Shown one piece after another: positions 17,943 through 25,942 of a DNA stretch of 64,000 nucleotides. Both the position numbers and the translations under genes were made by a program. Position 1 is the first letter of the stretch. The number at the start of each line of letters is the position of its first letter. The stretch comes from Bacteroidota bacterium (lineage in GTDB: Bacteria > Bacteroidota > Bacteroidia > Chitinophagales > LD1): assembly GCA_018267365.1 (NCBI GenBank), contig JAFDYQ010000001.1, positions 186,001 through 250,000 of the forward strand, in the 5' to 3' direction. A model generated the notes under the pieces. The model ran no database searches and was not told the origin of the DNA. It saw only the letters and a list, made by a program, of their open reading frames with translations.

Positions 17943-18835
17943 TCCTTCTTTGGTTTGTCAAATGGCTGATACGCCGTGTACAGCGCAATGCTGACTGGCG
18001 CAATATCAAGCGCGTACGCGGAGGCTTTGAGAAAATCGGTCGCCGCTTTGATTTCAAAAGCAAGAAGTGCACCTACGAGCCTTTCACCATAGATTGCATG
18101 AGGGCGGAGTGGCTGATACCAAAGGCGGCGCCCGATACGGATAAAGTACTACTCTACCTGCACGGGGGCGGCTATGCTGCCGGCTCTATCAATACACACC
18201 GCCAGCACATCTCGCAGATAACAGCGCTGGCCAATGTACGTACACTGATGATAGACTACCGGCTCGCACCGGAAAATAAATTCCCCGCGCCCATAGAGGA
18301 TGCAGTCAAAGCATACGACTACCTACTGGCACAGGGATACAAGCGTGAGCACATAGCCTTTGGCGGTGACTCTGCGGGTGGTGGCCTGGCGCTGGGCACT
18401 ATGCTCTGGCTGCGCGACCATCAGCGCCAGCTGCCGCAGTGTGCTGTCTGCCTCTCACCGTGGACTGACCTGACACACAGCGGAGACTCTTTTGCAGCGC
18501 ATGATAAAATAGAACCGATGCTCATCGCTGAGGCCATGCCACACTGGGCTGAGAACTATATGGGCAATGCCGACCTGAGCAATCCATATGCATCACCACT
18601 CTTTGGTGATCTCCGGGGACTGCCTCCTATTTATATACAGGTAGGGACCGCAGAGCTGCTACTGGATGACTCGCTGCGCTTTGCCGCCAAAGCAAAGGAA
18701 GCGGGTGTAGATGTCAGTATAGATGTGTATCAGGGCTTTTTCCACGTATTCCAGGCGTTCTTTATGATCTTGCCCACAGCCCGCCGCGCCAATAAAAAGC
18801 TGGCAGCTTTCATAGCCAGCCATCTAGGGGCTTGA
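17939..18835 (+). CDS. HSL-family alpha/beta hydrolase (second of tandem pair)
   Basis: This 298-residue paralogue of the preceding gene carries the same signatures: HGGGYAAGS, nucleophile elbow GGDSAGGGLA, YIQVGTAELLLDDS with the acid, and a histidine in GFFHVFQAF. The elbow is GDSAG here and GESAG in the first copy. Its N-terminus begins with a hydrophobic/basic segment (MILLWFVKWLIRRVQRN) that could associate with the membrane. ATG 17939 overlaps the previous stop, giving translational coupling. Substrate is unknown. Confidence 0.92.
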   Translation: MILLWFVKWLIRRVQRNADWRNIKRVRGGFEKIGRRFDFKSKKCTYEPFTIDCMRAEWLIPKAAPDTDKVLLYLHGGGYAAGSINTHRQHISQITALANVRTLMIDYRLAPENKFPAPIEDAVKAYDYLLAQGYKREHIAFGGDSAGGGLALGTMLWLRDHQRQLPQCAVCLSPWTDLTHSGDSFAAHDKIEPMLIAEAMPHWAENYMGNADLSNPYASPLFGDLRGLPPIYIQVGTAELLLDDSLRFAAKAKEAGVDVSIDVYQGFFHVFQAFFMILPTARRANKKLAAFIASHLGA

Positions 18836-18888
18836 TTAGTTTTTACTATTTTGCGCAGGCATTTCCCGTACTATAATCTCCTTCTCGT

Positions 18889-20172
18889 ATGAGTATGAAT
18901 ATCCTGCTGCTTGGTTCCGGTGGACGCGAACATGCGTTAGCCTGGAAGATCTCTCAAAGCCCGCTGTGTAAGCAACTCTTCATAGCCCCCGGCAATGCCG
19001 GCACCGCCCTCTGCGGAGACAATGTGCCGATCGGTGTCAATGACTTTCCGGCCCTGGAGCAGCTCGTGACAGAGCGCAATATTGAGATGGTAGTAGTAGG
19101 CCCCGAGGACCCACTGGTCAATGGCATCTACGATTACTTTCAATCCAAAGAACACCTGAAGAAGATCAACGTCATAGGCCCATCACGAGAGGCTGCTCAG
19201 CTCGAAGGCAGCAAGGCTTACTGCAAGAAGTTCATGATGCGTCATAACATTCCTACGGCGGCTTATCGTGAGTTTGATAGTAGCAATCTGGAAGAAGGCA
19301 TTGCCTATATAGACACGCAGGAAGCGCCTATCGTACTCAAAGCCGATGGCCTCGCTGCAGGCAAGGGCGTACTGATATTGCAATCTAAAGAAGAAGCGAA
19401 GAAGGAACTGCGTGAGATGATAGCCAATGCCAAGTTTGGCAAGGCATCGAGCCGTGTGGTGATAGAGCAGTTTCTGGATGGGATAGAGTTCTCAGTCTTT
19501 GTGATCACTGATGGCAAAGACTACCTGCTACTCCCAGAGGCAAAGGACTACAAGCGCATAGGCGAAGGCGACTCCGGCCTCAATACCGGCGGTATGGGTG
19601 CCATCACTCCAGTGCCCTTTTGCGATGACGAGCTGATGCAGAAAGTCAAAGAGCGCATCATCAAACCGACCATAGATGGCCTGGCCAAAGACGGTCTGGT
19701 CTATCACGGCTTCGTCTTCTTCGGCCTCATCAAAGTGAAAGGAGAACCGTGGGTGATAGAGTACAACTGCCGCATGGGCGACCCGGAGACAGAGGTGGTG
19801 ATGCCTCGCCTCCGCTCGGACCTCGTGCAGCACCTCCATGCCGTAGGCAATGGTACACTCTCTCAGGAGAGGGCAGAGTTTAACGAGCACACTGTCTGCA
19901 CCGTCATAGCTGCCTCAGGCGGCTATCCGGAGGACTACGAGAAGAACAAGAAGATCACTGGTCTCGAAGCAGCAGGTGGTGACACCATCGTCTTCCATGC
20001 AGGTACACGCCAGTCAGGTCAGGATGTTTTCACCAATGGTGGCCGTGTACTAGCCGTGACCTCTTTTGGCGACAGCATATCGGATGCCGTGGCTAAGTCT
20101 AATGCTACACTCGAGAAGATACAGTACGAGAAGAAGTACTACCGCAGGGATATAGGGTATGAGTTTAAGTAA
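18889..20172 (+). CDS. purD: Phosphoribosylamine-glycine ligase PurD
   Basis: PurD joins glycine to phosphoribosylamine with ATP in the second step of de novo purine synthesis. The protein (427 residues, typical length) opens with MNILLLGSGGREHALAWKI, then VVVGPEDPLVNGI, the ATP-grasp segments APIVLKADGLAAGKGV and VIEQFLDGIEFSVFVI, and ends with the C-terminal barrel. The start may be ATG 18889 or the ATG two codons later. No other pur genes are adjacent. The gene is followed by a short space that holds a dispersed repeat. Confidence 0.97.
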   Translation: MSMNILLLGSGGREHALAWKISQSPLCKQLFIAPGNAGTALCGDNVPIGVNDFPALEQLVTERNIEMVVVGPEDPLVNGIYDYFQSKEHLKKINVIGPSREAAQLEGSKAYCKKFMMRHNIPTAAYREFDSSNLEEGIAYIDTQEAPIVLKADGLAAGKGVLILQSKEEAKKELREMIANAKFGKASSRVVIEQFLDGIEFSVFVITDGKDYLLLPEAKDYKRIGEGDSGLNTGGMGAITPVPFCDDELMQKVKERIIKPTIDGLAKDGLVYHGFVFFGLIKVKGEPWVIEYNCRMGDPETEVVMPRLRSDLVQHLHAVGNGTLSQERAEFNEHTVCTVIAASGGYPEDYEKNKKITGLEAAGGDTIVFHAGTRQSGQDVFTNGGRVLAVTSFGDSISDAVAKSNATLEKIQYEKKYYRRDIGYEFK

Positions 20173-20190
20173 GGGTCATCCTTTAAATTG

Positions 20191-20220
20191 AAGATTGCTT
20201 CGCTTCGCCCGCAAATGACG
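20191..20220. repeat. Copy of a widespread intergenic element
   Basis: Read on the minus strand, this 30-base stretch starts CGTCATTTGCGGGCGAAGCG and ends AAGCAATCTT. It resembles the CGTCATTGCGAGnGAAGCGAAGCAATCT element that recurs between genes in many unrelated bacterial genomes. It sits between the convergent purD and serine hydrolase genes. Identification is from memory of the motif only. Confidence 0.5.
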
Positions 20221-20222
20221 CT

Positions 20223-21392
20223 CTACTCTTTAGGTATATAGTTCTCCCAGTACCAGGGTGTGAAGGTATCTGCTATAGAGGCCTCCAGCAGCGCTTTGAA
20301 AATGCTCTCGCCGTTGTCGCTATCGGTCATGATAATGACGCCAATGTCTTTATCAGGGTAAGCTATACAATAATGCTGGAAGCCGCTGACACGGCCTTCC
20401 TTGAAGAAAGCGGGGCCGTATGGTGTCTGCATCAGTACCACTCCAAGTCCGTAGCTGAGTTCTATCTTATCATTGTCTGCTACCTCTATGTTGCTATTGG
20501 GGCCGAACTGCTGCCTGGAGCGTAGCCTGAGCTGCGGGGTGAACATCTCCTTATAGCCGGACTTTTTGAGCCCCTTCTCCTGCATCAGATATCCAAAGAA
20601 GTGACTGTAGTCGTCCAGCGTGGTACGCATACTGGCAGAGCAGTCTATGTCTGAGTCCATGCGGAGGGGATACGGATGCCCGCTACCGTCGTGGCCATAG
20701 GCCAGGTGAGGTAGCATGTGCTCCCGCAGCATGAAGCTACTGTGCGTCATGTGCATGGGGTGAAAGACCTTCTGCTCACACAGCTCTTCGAGACTCTTGC
20801 CCGTCGCCTGCTCTATGACAAACTGCAGGAGGCACATACCCTCACCGGAGTAGCTATACCGCGACCCCGGCTCAAAGAGAATGCGTAGCCTGCCATCAGG
20901 ATAGTCGCTCCGGTAGTTGGGCAGGCCGGAGGTATGGTCCAGGCACATGCGGGCCGTGATCTTTTGATACCGCTGGTCTGTGCGCAGGTCTGCATAGCCT
21001 TTGCCGCCGGGTAGCTGATACTCATAGAGTGGCTTATCCAGATAGCTGACCAGAGGAGAGTCGAGATCCATTGCCCCGCTCTCTATGACCTTCATAGCGA
21101 TGTACGTGAAGACCACCTTGCTGAAGGAAGCGCCATATAGTACACTACCTGTAGTGAGCGGTGCCTTGGTCTGTGCATTGGCATAGCCGAATGCCTTGTG
21201 ATACACAGGGGTGTTCTTATTGAACACAGCGATACAAAGGCCGGCCACATTGGCGCGGCTCATGAGGCGGGTGATGCGGCAGTCGAGTGAGTCTGCCGTG
21301 ATATGGCTGCCATCTATACGCGCTATATGCTGGGCCGATGCCGTAGATACGAGCAGCAGGGCGGCAGATAGTATGATGAGTGGATGCCTCAT
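20223..21392 (-). CDS. Exported serine hydrolase (class C beta-lactamase/esterase fold)
   Basis: This 389-residue protein has a signal peptide (LIILSAALLLVSTASAQ) and a beta-lactamase-like serine hydrolase domain. The nucleophile motif is SFSK in YGASFSKVVFTYIAMK, and the second motif is at YSYSGEGMCLLQFVIE. The usual third-box Lys/His-Thr/Ser-Gly appears only as a diverged EGRVSGF, so a true antibiotic-destroying activity is unlikely; an esterase or peptidase on cell-wall or D-amino acid substrates fits better. It acts in the periplasm. It stands alone, convergent with purD. Confidence 0.88.
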   Translation of the reverse strand: MRHPLIILSAALLLVSTASAQHIARIDGSHITADSLDCRITRLMSRANVAGLCIAVFNKNTPVYHKAFGYANAQTKAPLTTGSVLYGASFSKVVFTYIAMKVIESGAMDLDSPLVSYLDKPLYEYQLPGGKGYADLRTDQRYQKITARMCLDHTSGLPNYRSDYPDGRLRILFEPGSRYSYSGEGMCLLQFVIEQATGKSLEELCEQKVFHPMHMTHSSFMLREHMLPHLAYGHDGSGHPYPLRMDSDIDCSASMRTTLDDYSHFFGYLMQEKGLKKSGYKEMFTPQLRLRSRQQFGPNSNIEVADNDKIELSYGLGVVLMQTPYGPAFFKEGRVSGFQHYCIAYPDKDIGVIIMTDSDNGESIFKALLEASIADTFTPWYWENYIPKE

Positions 21393-21460
21393 ACTATAAG
21401 GATACTACAAATATCACACCTTAGTGATGGGGCTTCGGTAGATAGTGGATATGGTATGGG

Positions 21461-21979
21461 CTAGCGGAGCCGGTCGCGCTCGGCCTTGGCGGCGCGGAGC
21501 ATCTCGGGGTAGCCCATCCCCTTGGCCAGTGCGTTGATGGCGCGGGCGATGCGGGTGGCTTTGGTTTCCTCAGTCTTTGCGGAGTCTATCCACTTGGAGA
21601 AGTAGTTCTGGTGGCCTTTGGCGAGGCTATCGAAATGGGCCTGTGCCTTGGGCTCATCTGCCAGGCAGGCCATAAAGTCCCCATTCATGACCTGCTCGGC
21701 CAGGTCCTCCTCAAGGCTAAGGGTCAGCTTAGCTCCTTTGCGCTTGCCTGTACCCTTGCGCATGTCAGCATTGAGAGGGAGGATGAAGGAGCCATCTCCC
21801 ATGGGGATGAGCGCCACCCGTGAGATAGGGTGATCGTCCAGTTTGCCCTTCACGCGGAAGGACTGCCGGCAGCCCGGTTTGAGCCTGAGCGCCACCTCCT
21901 CGGGTACTACCACGTAGGTCCAGCCGGTCTTCTCTCCCTGCTTGTCGAACTTGTCTATCGTGGCCGTGAAGCGTACCAT
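21461..21979 (-). CDS. YdeI/OmdA-family protein with DUF1905 domain
   Basis: From ATG 21979 the product is 172 residues: an N-terminal DUF1905 beta domain (VRFTATIDKF, GWTYVVVPEEVA, FRVKGKLDDHPISRVALIPMGDGSFILPLN) followed by a YdeI helical region (FDSLAKGHQNYFSKWIDSAKTEETKATRIARAINALAKG). YdeI proteins are linked to bacteriocin or antimicrobial-peptide protection, but their mechanism is unclear. A longer frame to 22114 runs into the G-rich repeat region and is rejected; TATCTTAG (21991-21984, minus strand) stands four bases before the chosen ATG. Confidence 0.9.
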   Translation of the reverse strand: MVRFTATIDKFDKQGEKTGWTYVVVPEEVALRLKPGCRQSFRVKGKLDDHPISRVALIPMGDGSFILPLNADMRKGTGKRKGAKLTLSLEEDLAEQVMNGDFMACLADEPKAQAHFDSLAKGHQNYFSKWIDSAKTEETKATRIARAINALAKGMGYPEMLRAAKAERDRLR

Positions 21980-22043
21980 AGGGCTAAGATAGGGATTCCG
22001 GTCTGGTTGGCAGGTGACTGGTGGCGGGTGGCGGGGCTCAGGG

Positions 22044-22242
22044 GGCAAGTTTTTCGACTGAAGGGGGGAAAGGACGGAGGGACGGAGGACGAGGGACCGA
22101 GGGGCGGCAGGCAAGGCAGTCTATGGGGTGGTGTCGTCAAGTTTTCCGACTGTAGGGCCAAGGCAAGAGGGACGGAGGAAGAGGGTACGGCAGGCGACCG
22201 GATGGATGGGTGGTGGCCAGGTGGAGGCAAGTTTTTCGACTG
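22044..22242. repeat. Degenerate tandem repeat with a unit near 91 bp, G-rich
   Basis: CAAGTTTTTCGACTG or a one-base variant occurs at 22046-22060, 22138-22152 and 22228-22242, so the starts are 92 and 90 bases apart. The stretches between are strongly purine-rich and similar to each other (each holds GAGGGACGGAGGA and CGGCAGGC). This looks like two decayed tandem units plus the start of a third. It lies in the 561-base gap between the YdeI gene and the next plus-strand gene; the remainder of that gap to 22360 is A+T-rich with nothing recognisable. Confidence 0.6.
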
Positions 22243-22368
22243 ATGAGGAAGTAACCATAAACGCACATATATTTGTTTGTTAAGGTTTTACGAATTACGT
22301 ATTTATTTATTGTGATAAAAATAAAATGAACGATAGCTAAGCTGACAAAAAACAGCCTCATTTAGACT

Positions 22369-22490
22369 TTGACTCTGTTGGGGCTGTGAGTCAAGTTCTG
22401 CGCCTATGAGTGCAAACGCAGCTGAGAGAGGTCACGCGTTTGAAAAACCGGGACTCAGGGACCGTGGGCAGATCAAGCGTGGACGCTTGA
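22369..22490 (+). other. Cluster of inverted repeats upstream of the MORN/TonB-C gene
   Basis: Within 122 bases there are three potential hairpins: TTGACTC/GAGTCAA (22369-22375 and 22388-22394), CTGCG/CGCAG (22398-22402 and 22417-22421) and a perfect 8-bp stem with a two-base loop, TCAAGCGT/ACGCTTGA (22473-22490). It could be a structured leader or small RNA; no known RNA family was recognised. Confidence 0.3.
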
Positions 22491-22540
22491 ACCAGCGGCC
22501 TTTTAATCACAGAAGCGCTATATTCACCCCCTCTATGGCT

Positions 22541-23740
22541 ATGAAATACCTGATGATCTTATACTGCCTGTGGTCTGCTACAGGACATGCTCAGACTACT
22601 GATACCATCTACTATGATCAGCTCTGGAGGAAATGTGGCAAGATGGAGTACTCCTACTATCGCACCTACGAGAAAAAGAAGGATCTGTACTATGTGCAAG
22701 ATCACTACCGCAGCGGCCAGCTACAGATGGAGGGCACCTACACCTCGCTAGATCCATCCGTGAAAAACGGCTTCTTCACTTATTATACCAGTGACGGCAA
22801 AAAGCTATCAGACGGAGAGTACTACAATAATAAAAAGCATGGCACCTTTCACCAATACAATGATGCAGGGCAGGTAAGGGTCTCGGAAGAGTTTAAAAAT
22901 GACCTTCTGAATGGCAAGGTGATAGTCTACCTGCCCGATGGCAAAAAGAAGATCACTGTATTTCAGAATGGCCGGTTGGTCGCTACAGACTGGACGCTGT
23001 CTGACGGCGTACAGGCTATCGGCAGTATGCTGCCCGGGCTCGTGAGCGGCGCTCCGGATACAGTGGCTAAAAGCATAGATGCCGCTATCAAACGCAATTA
23101 TAAAAACCTGCCGGACAGCCTGCATGATGTGTCAGCGGTGGTGCAGGTCAACTTTATAATAGATAGTGCCGGGCGGCCGGCAAAGCTGAAAGTGATCAAC
23201 TCTAAAAACGACCAGCTGGATGCGCTGGTCATAGATGCTATCAGGGGCAGTGGCACCTGGCGCGCAAGTAGCAATAAATCTATGACCCGGATGGTGGATG
23301 TGACTGCCAGATTCCCAGAGGTGGATGTGACTACTAATATATCTGTGACGAGTACGAGTGGTGATACTACCGGCGCTGCCACAAGAAGTGCCAAGCTGGA
23401 GCAACTCCGGGACTCACTGATCCGCCCGCTCACACTGCAAGCTCCTGATACACTGGCGGCCTACTTCCGACAGCTCTACCTGGCAGACAAACCATCTGAT
23501 GAGAAAGGGGTGATCCGTATGACTTTCACGGCAGACAAAAACGGACATCCGTCGGATATTGCACTGGTATCAGGAGATTCTAAAAAGCTGAAGAGCTTTG
23601 TGACCAAGGGAATAAAGGAATATAAAGGCTGGGCCAAATCGGCTGCGGGAGGTAAATCTATCACCACGTACTATACGCTTGTGGTGATCTTTCCGGCAGT
23701 AAATGTGATGTCATTTGGCCATACGGTGACAGCAGACTGA
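22541..23740 (+). CDS. Exported protein with MORN-like (YwqK) repeats and TonB C-terminal-like domains
   Basis: The protein has about 399 residues from ATG 22541 and a signal peptide (MKYLMILYCLWSATGHAQ). Residues of about 45-165 hold MORN-like repeats (YRSGQLQMEGTY, SDGKKLSDGEYYNNKKHGTF, NDLLNGKVIVY), seen in YwqK-type proteins. Two regions of TonB C-terminal-like fold follow (VVQVNFIIDSAGRPAKLKV and VIRMTFTADKNGHPSDIALV). Such combined proteins are common in Bacteroidota and their role is unknown. A longer frame to 22406 lacks a signal peptide at its start, so ATG 22541 (or 22535) is chosen. The long leader contains hairpins. Confidence 0.8.
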   Translation: MKYLMILYCLWSATGHAQTTDTIYYDQLWRKCGKMEYSYYRTYEKKKDLYYVQDHYRSGQLQMEGTYTSLDPSVKNGFFTYYTSDGKKLSDGEYYNNKKHGTFHQYNDAGQVRVSEEFKNDLLNGKVIVYLPDGKKKITVFQNGRLVATDWTLSDGVQAIGSMLPGLVSGAPDTVAKSIDAAIKRNYKNLPDSLHDVSAVVQVNFIIDSAGRPAKLKVINSKNDQLDALVIDAIRGSGTWRASSNKSMTRMVDVTARFPEVDVTTNISVTSTSGDTTGAATRSAKLEQLRDSLIRPLTLQAPDTLAAYFRQLYLADKPSDEKGVIRMTFTADKNGHPSDIALVSGDSKKLKSFVTKGIKEYKGWAKSAAGGKSITTYYTLVVIFPAVNVMSFGHTVTAD

Positions 23741-23821
23741 GACTGTACGTGCTCGCTGACCGGGCCCTTCCTGAAATCTATATAATTCCGTCAGAGATGA
23801 GGACCGGGGATGAAGTTTTTA

Positions 23822-24034
23822 CTAAAAGCTACTAGACGGCCTGTGTTTCTTTTTACGTGGCTTAAAAATAGGCTCTACCCTGTATCCTTCTGCGGCAGGG
23901 CGCATGTGACGGGGGCGAGTGAACACGTAATTGAGTTCAAATCCGATGTAGTCATATCGTTTGGTAAAAGGCACCACAATAGTTTTGGATGGTATATCGG
24001 GAAAGAATGGAAGGTGCCTTGGCTTTTAAAAAAA
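23822..24034 (-). pseudogene. Out-of-frame C-terminal part of the 24777 outer membrane protein
   Basis: Reading the minus strand in another frame from about 24015 to a TAG at 23824-23822 gives HLPFFPDIPSK, then FTKRYDYIGFELNYVF and a basic tail. This is what the closing beta strand of an outer membrane barrel should look like. It is the continuation of the gene at 23875-24777, separated by a one-base frameshift beside a run of T7A4 (minus strand, around 24034-24024). Confidence 0.6.
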
Positions 24035-24777
24035 GGACAGTAACTACCCAATACTGCGAAATTGAGTATCTGCTTATTGGGCAGTATAAAACTAAAACCG
24101 ACCGAGGCATGGAAATTGGCAGCAAATTTCCAATCGCCGCTTCCCTGCTCGAAGGGAGAAAAAGTTTTTAGCTTTTGGCCTGCCGTATCCAGCGTGGAAT
24201 TATGACTGGAAATCAATTCAACATTCGACATAGCTTTGAAATCTACACCCAACCTAAAATCCAGGAGCCAGGCATTATGCTTATCATATAGCGGCAAATG
24301 ATATTCTGCATAGATAGGAATGCTATAAGAAAAATTATCCCAATAGGACGATGCTGATACGCTTTGCCCATCATCTTGACGGAGTCCGGAATAGTAGGCT
24401 TTTTTGATAGAGTAGGTGTATTGCAACCATCCCGCCTCGGCATTCAGGCCTAACTGTATACCCCACCGGCGACGGATATTAAACTGGTACATCCAGCCAA
24501 GCTGGAATCCCGGACTGGCCACCAGCCGCATGGTGATAAGCGGATGGCTAAAATGCAGGTCAGTGCCCGGATAGACGAGCGGACGCAGCAGAAAGTTCCA
24601 GTGATTGGTAGAGTAGATCTGCTCATAATCAAATTTTGGGGCCTTGACATAGGTTGATCCATCTGATTGTTTGCCGCTATATGGCAGCTCTTTATCTTGG
24701 GCGAATATGCAGCTAGAATAGTATAGAACTACAAGCGCCAATGTTAGGCGCTTGTAGTTGAAGTTTTCAAGTTTCAT
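23875..24777 (-). CDS. Outer membrane beta-barrel protein, frameshifted near its C-terminus
   Basis: The reading frame gives about 300 residues with a signal peptide (LTLALVVLYYSSCIFAQ) and alternating hydrophobic/aromatic strands (GFQLGWMYQFNIRRRWGIQLGLNAEAGW, YSIPIYAEYHLPLY, WLLDFRLGVDF) typical of a PorT-like barrel with no plug. The last 45 residues (LLWCLLPNDMTTSDLN and onward) are not barrel-like, whereas a different frame over the same bases gives a proper closing strand, so a single-base loss is likely, either real or a sequencing error at the homopolymer. Start 24777 is placed before the signal peptide; starts at 24801 or 24870 are possible, with TATCTTAG at 24892-24885 before the latter. 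Base composition is more A+T-rich than neighbours. Confidence 0.7.
   Translation of the reverse strand: MKLENFNYKRLTLALVVLYYSSCIFAQDKELPYSGKQSDGSTYVKAPKFDYEQIYSTNHWNFLLRPLVYPGTDLHFSHPLITMRLVASPGFQLGWMYQFNIRRRWGIQLGLNAEAGWLQYTYSIKKAYYSGLRQDDGQSVSASSYWDNFSYSIPIYAEYHLPLYDKHNAWLLDFRLGVDFKAMSNVELISSHNSTLDTAGQKLKTFSPFEQGSGDWKFAANFHASVGFSFILPNKQILNFAVLGSYCPFFKSQGTFHSFPIYHPKLLWCLLPNDMTTSDLNSITCSLAPVTCALPQKDTG
24727..24759. repeat. Perfect 13-bp inverted repeat inside a signal-peptide coding region
   Basis: AACTACAAGCGCC (24727-24739) and GGCGCTTGTAGTT (24747-24759) are exact reverse complements around a seven-base loop. The hairpin falls within codons for the signal peptide of the outer membrane protein. 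Confidence 0.7.
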
Positions 24778-24997
24778 CAAGGCACAATATTCTCGTTTCA
24801 TGAAACCGCGGGATGCCAGGCCTGCTTGCTTCCCTGTTGGTCCTAAAATCCTGAGCGTATAGCTTTTCATAGTTTCTGGTTGGTCTAAGATAGATCATTT
24901 AAGCATATCTGTCTCGCGCTGTTTTCGGCACTACAAGTGCCTAAAGTAGATACTTCCAGAGTACAACTCCGGAAGGGCGGAGGCATTGAAAATTGTA

Positions 24998-25474
24998 TTA
25001 TGCAAAGATCGTTATCATCTTGTCCATACTTTGATCGAGACCTAGCTGTGCAAAGTGACTGATGGAGCCAAACTCAGCGTACTCTATGATGGTCATCTCA
25101 GTCTCGCTGGCCGATACCGCGCGGAAGGTGACAACGGTCCTGATATCTCGGGGGAAATCTGCCGGCATACCGACTGTAACCGGGTTTATCTTATGACCCT
25201 GCGGATCAGAAAGACTCTGGATAAATTCGATAGACACATGCTCTGTGATACTGACATACTCCCAGACAGAATAATGCACCTGCCCACCCATAGATAGCGG
25301 AGCCTGCATACTCACGAGTGACCTGCCACCTACACGGAAATCTATAACCGCTAGGGGCGCAATAAAATGCCTCGGTCCCCACCAGCGCTTGACCAGATCG
25401 GGCTCGGTCCACACGCGCCATACCATTTCTATCGGTGCCCGGAATATCCTGGTTGTTTCGATCTGCTTTACCAT
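24998..25474 (-). CDS. SRPBCC/AHSA1-domain protein
   Basis: This 158-residue protein is a START-like (SRPBCC) domain of the AHSA1 group: it opens with TTRIFRAPIEMVWRVWTEPDLVKRWWGPRHF and has VGGRSLVSMQAPL and TVVTFRAVSASETEMTIIEYAEF strands. These domains bind hydrophobic ligands in a deep cavity; the physiological role of bacterial members is mostly unknown. It is the last gene of an ArsR-VOC-SRPBCC series, a very common arrangement in which the ArsR regulator controls the domain proteins. The gap to the VOC gene is 16 bases. About 220 bases separate its end from the start at 24777, with a small GGCACT/AGTGCC hairpin at 24927-24941. Confidence 0.9.
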   Translation of the reverse strand: MVKQIETTRIFRAPIEMVWRVWTEPDLVKRWWGPRHFIAPLAVIDFRVGGRSLVSMQAPLSMGGQVHYSVWEYVSITEHVSIEFIQSLSDPQGHKINPVTVGMPADFPRDIRTVVTFRAVSASETEMTIIEYAEFGSISHFAQLGLDQSMDKMITIFA

Positions 25475-25490
25475 AGTTTGTTTTGCCTGT

Positions 25491-25925
25491 TTATGCTTTG
25501 CTGGCGTTCTCCAGTGTAGCGATATCGATCTTTTTCATCTTCATCATTGCCTGTATTACTTTTTGCCCGTTAGTAGGGTGAGACATTAGTTCGCCGAGAT
25601 GAGCCGGGGCTACCTGCCATGACAGACCAAATTGATCTTTGCACCATCCGCATTGGCTTTCCTGACCGTCATGTGCTGTGAGGCGCGACCAATAGTGGTC
25701 GATCTCAGCCTGGTCCGCACATGGTATGACGAAAGAGACCGCCTCAGTGAAGTGATACATGTCGCCACCGTTGAGACCTATGAAGTATTTGCCATCTAAC
25801 TCGAAACTGACTACCATACCCGTATCACTCAGTATCTTTGAGTCTGGAAAGATGGAACAGTAGAACTCTGCTGCTGCCCGGGCCTGGTCATCAAACCATA
25901 AGCAGGGATACATTTGCTTTGCCAT
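25491..25925 (-). CDS. VOC-superfamily (PhnB/3-dmu-9_3-mt-like) protein
   Basis: This 144-residue protein has two beta-alpha-beta-beta-beta units of the vicinal oxygen chelate fold. MYPCLWFDDQARAAAEFYCSIFPDSKI and LDGKYFIGLNGGDMYHFTEAVSFVIPCADQAEIDHYWSRLTAHDGQESQCGWCKDQFGLSWQVAP are the typical PhnB-like segments. The enzyme activity is unknown; members of this subgroup often bind a metal. It sits between an ArsR regulator and an SRPBCC protein. Confidence 0.9.
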   Translation of the reverse strand: MAKQMYPCLWFDDQARAAAEFYCSIFPDSKILSDTGMVVSFELDGKYFIGLNGGDMYHFTEAVSFVIPCADQAEIDHYWSRLTAHDGQESQCGWCKDQFGLSWQVAPAHLGELMSHPTNGQKVIQAMMKMKKIDIATLENASKA

Positions 25926-25942
25926 ATGTCTTAGTTTTTAAT

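Noticed and set aside
16995..18835. Frameshifted single hydrolase gene
   Set aside because: Both proteins are complete with their own oxyanion hole and catalytic residues, so they are two paralogues.
20223..21392. Antibiotic-resistance class C beta-lactamase
   Set aside because: The Lys-Thr-Gly box is replaced by a diverged sequence, and only the fold and SxxK are shared.
22044..22242. CRISPR-like array
   Set aside because: Only three motif copies of 15 bases, spacers near 75 bases that resemble each other and are purine-rich, and no cas genes.
22369..22490. tmRNA or known riboswitch
   Set aside because: The GGGGCTG start is not followed by the conserved tmRNA TTCGAC segment and no tag-coding or acceptor-end sequence is present; no riboswitch core recognised.
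24024..24034. Programmed -1 frameshifting at the T7 run of the barrel gene
   Set aside because: A -1 slip at the T-run would place TAA directly in frame, so productive programmed slippage there does not restore the barrel end.
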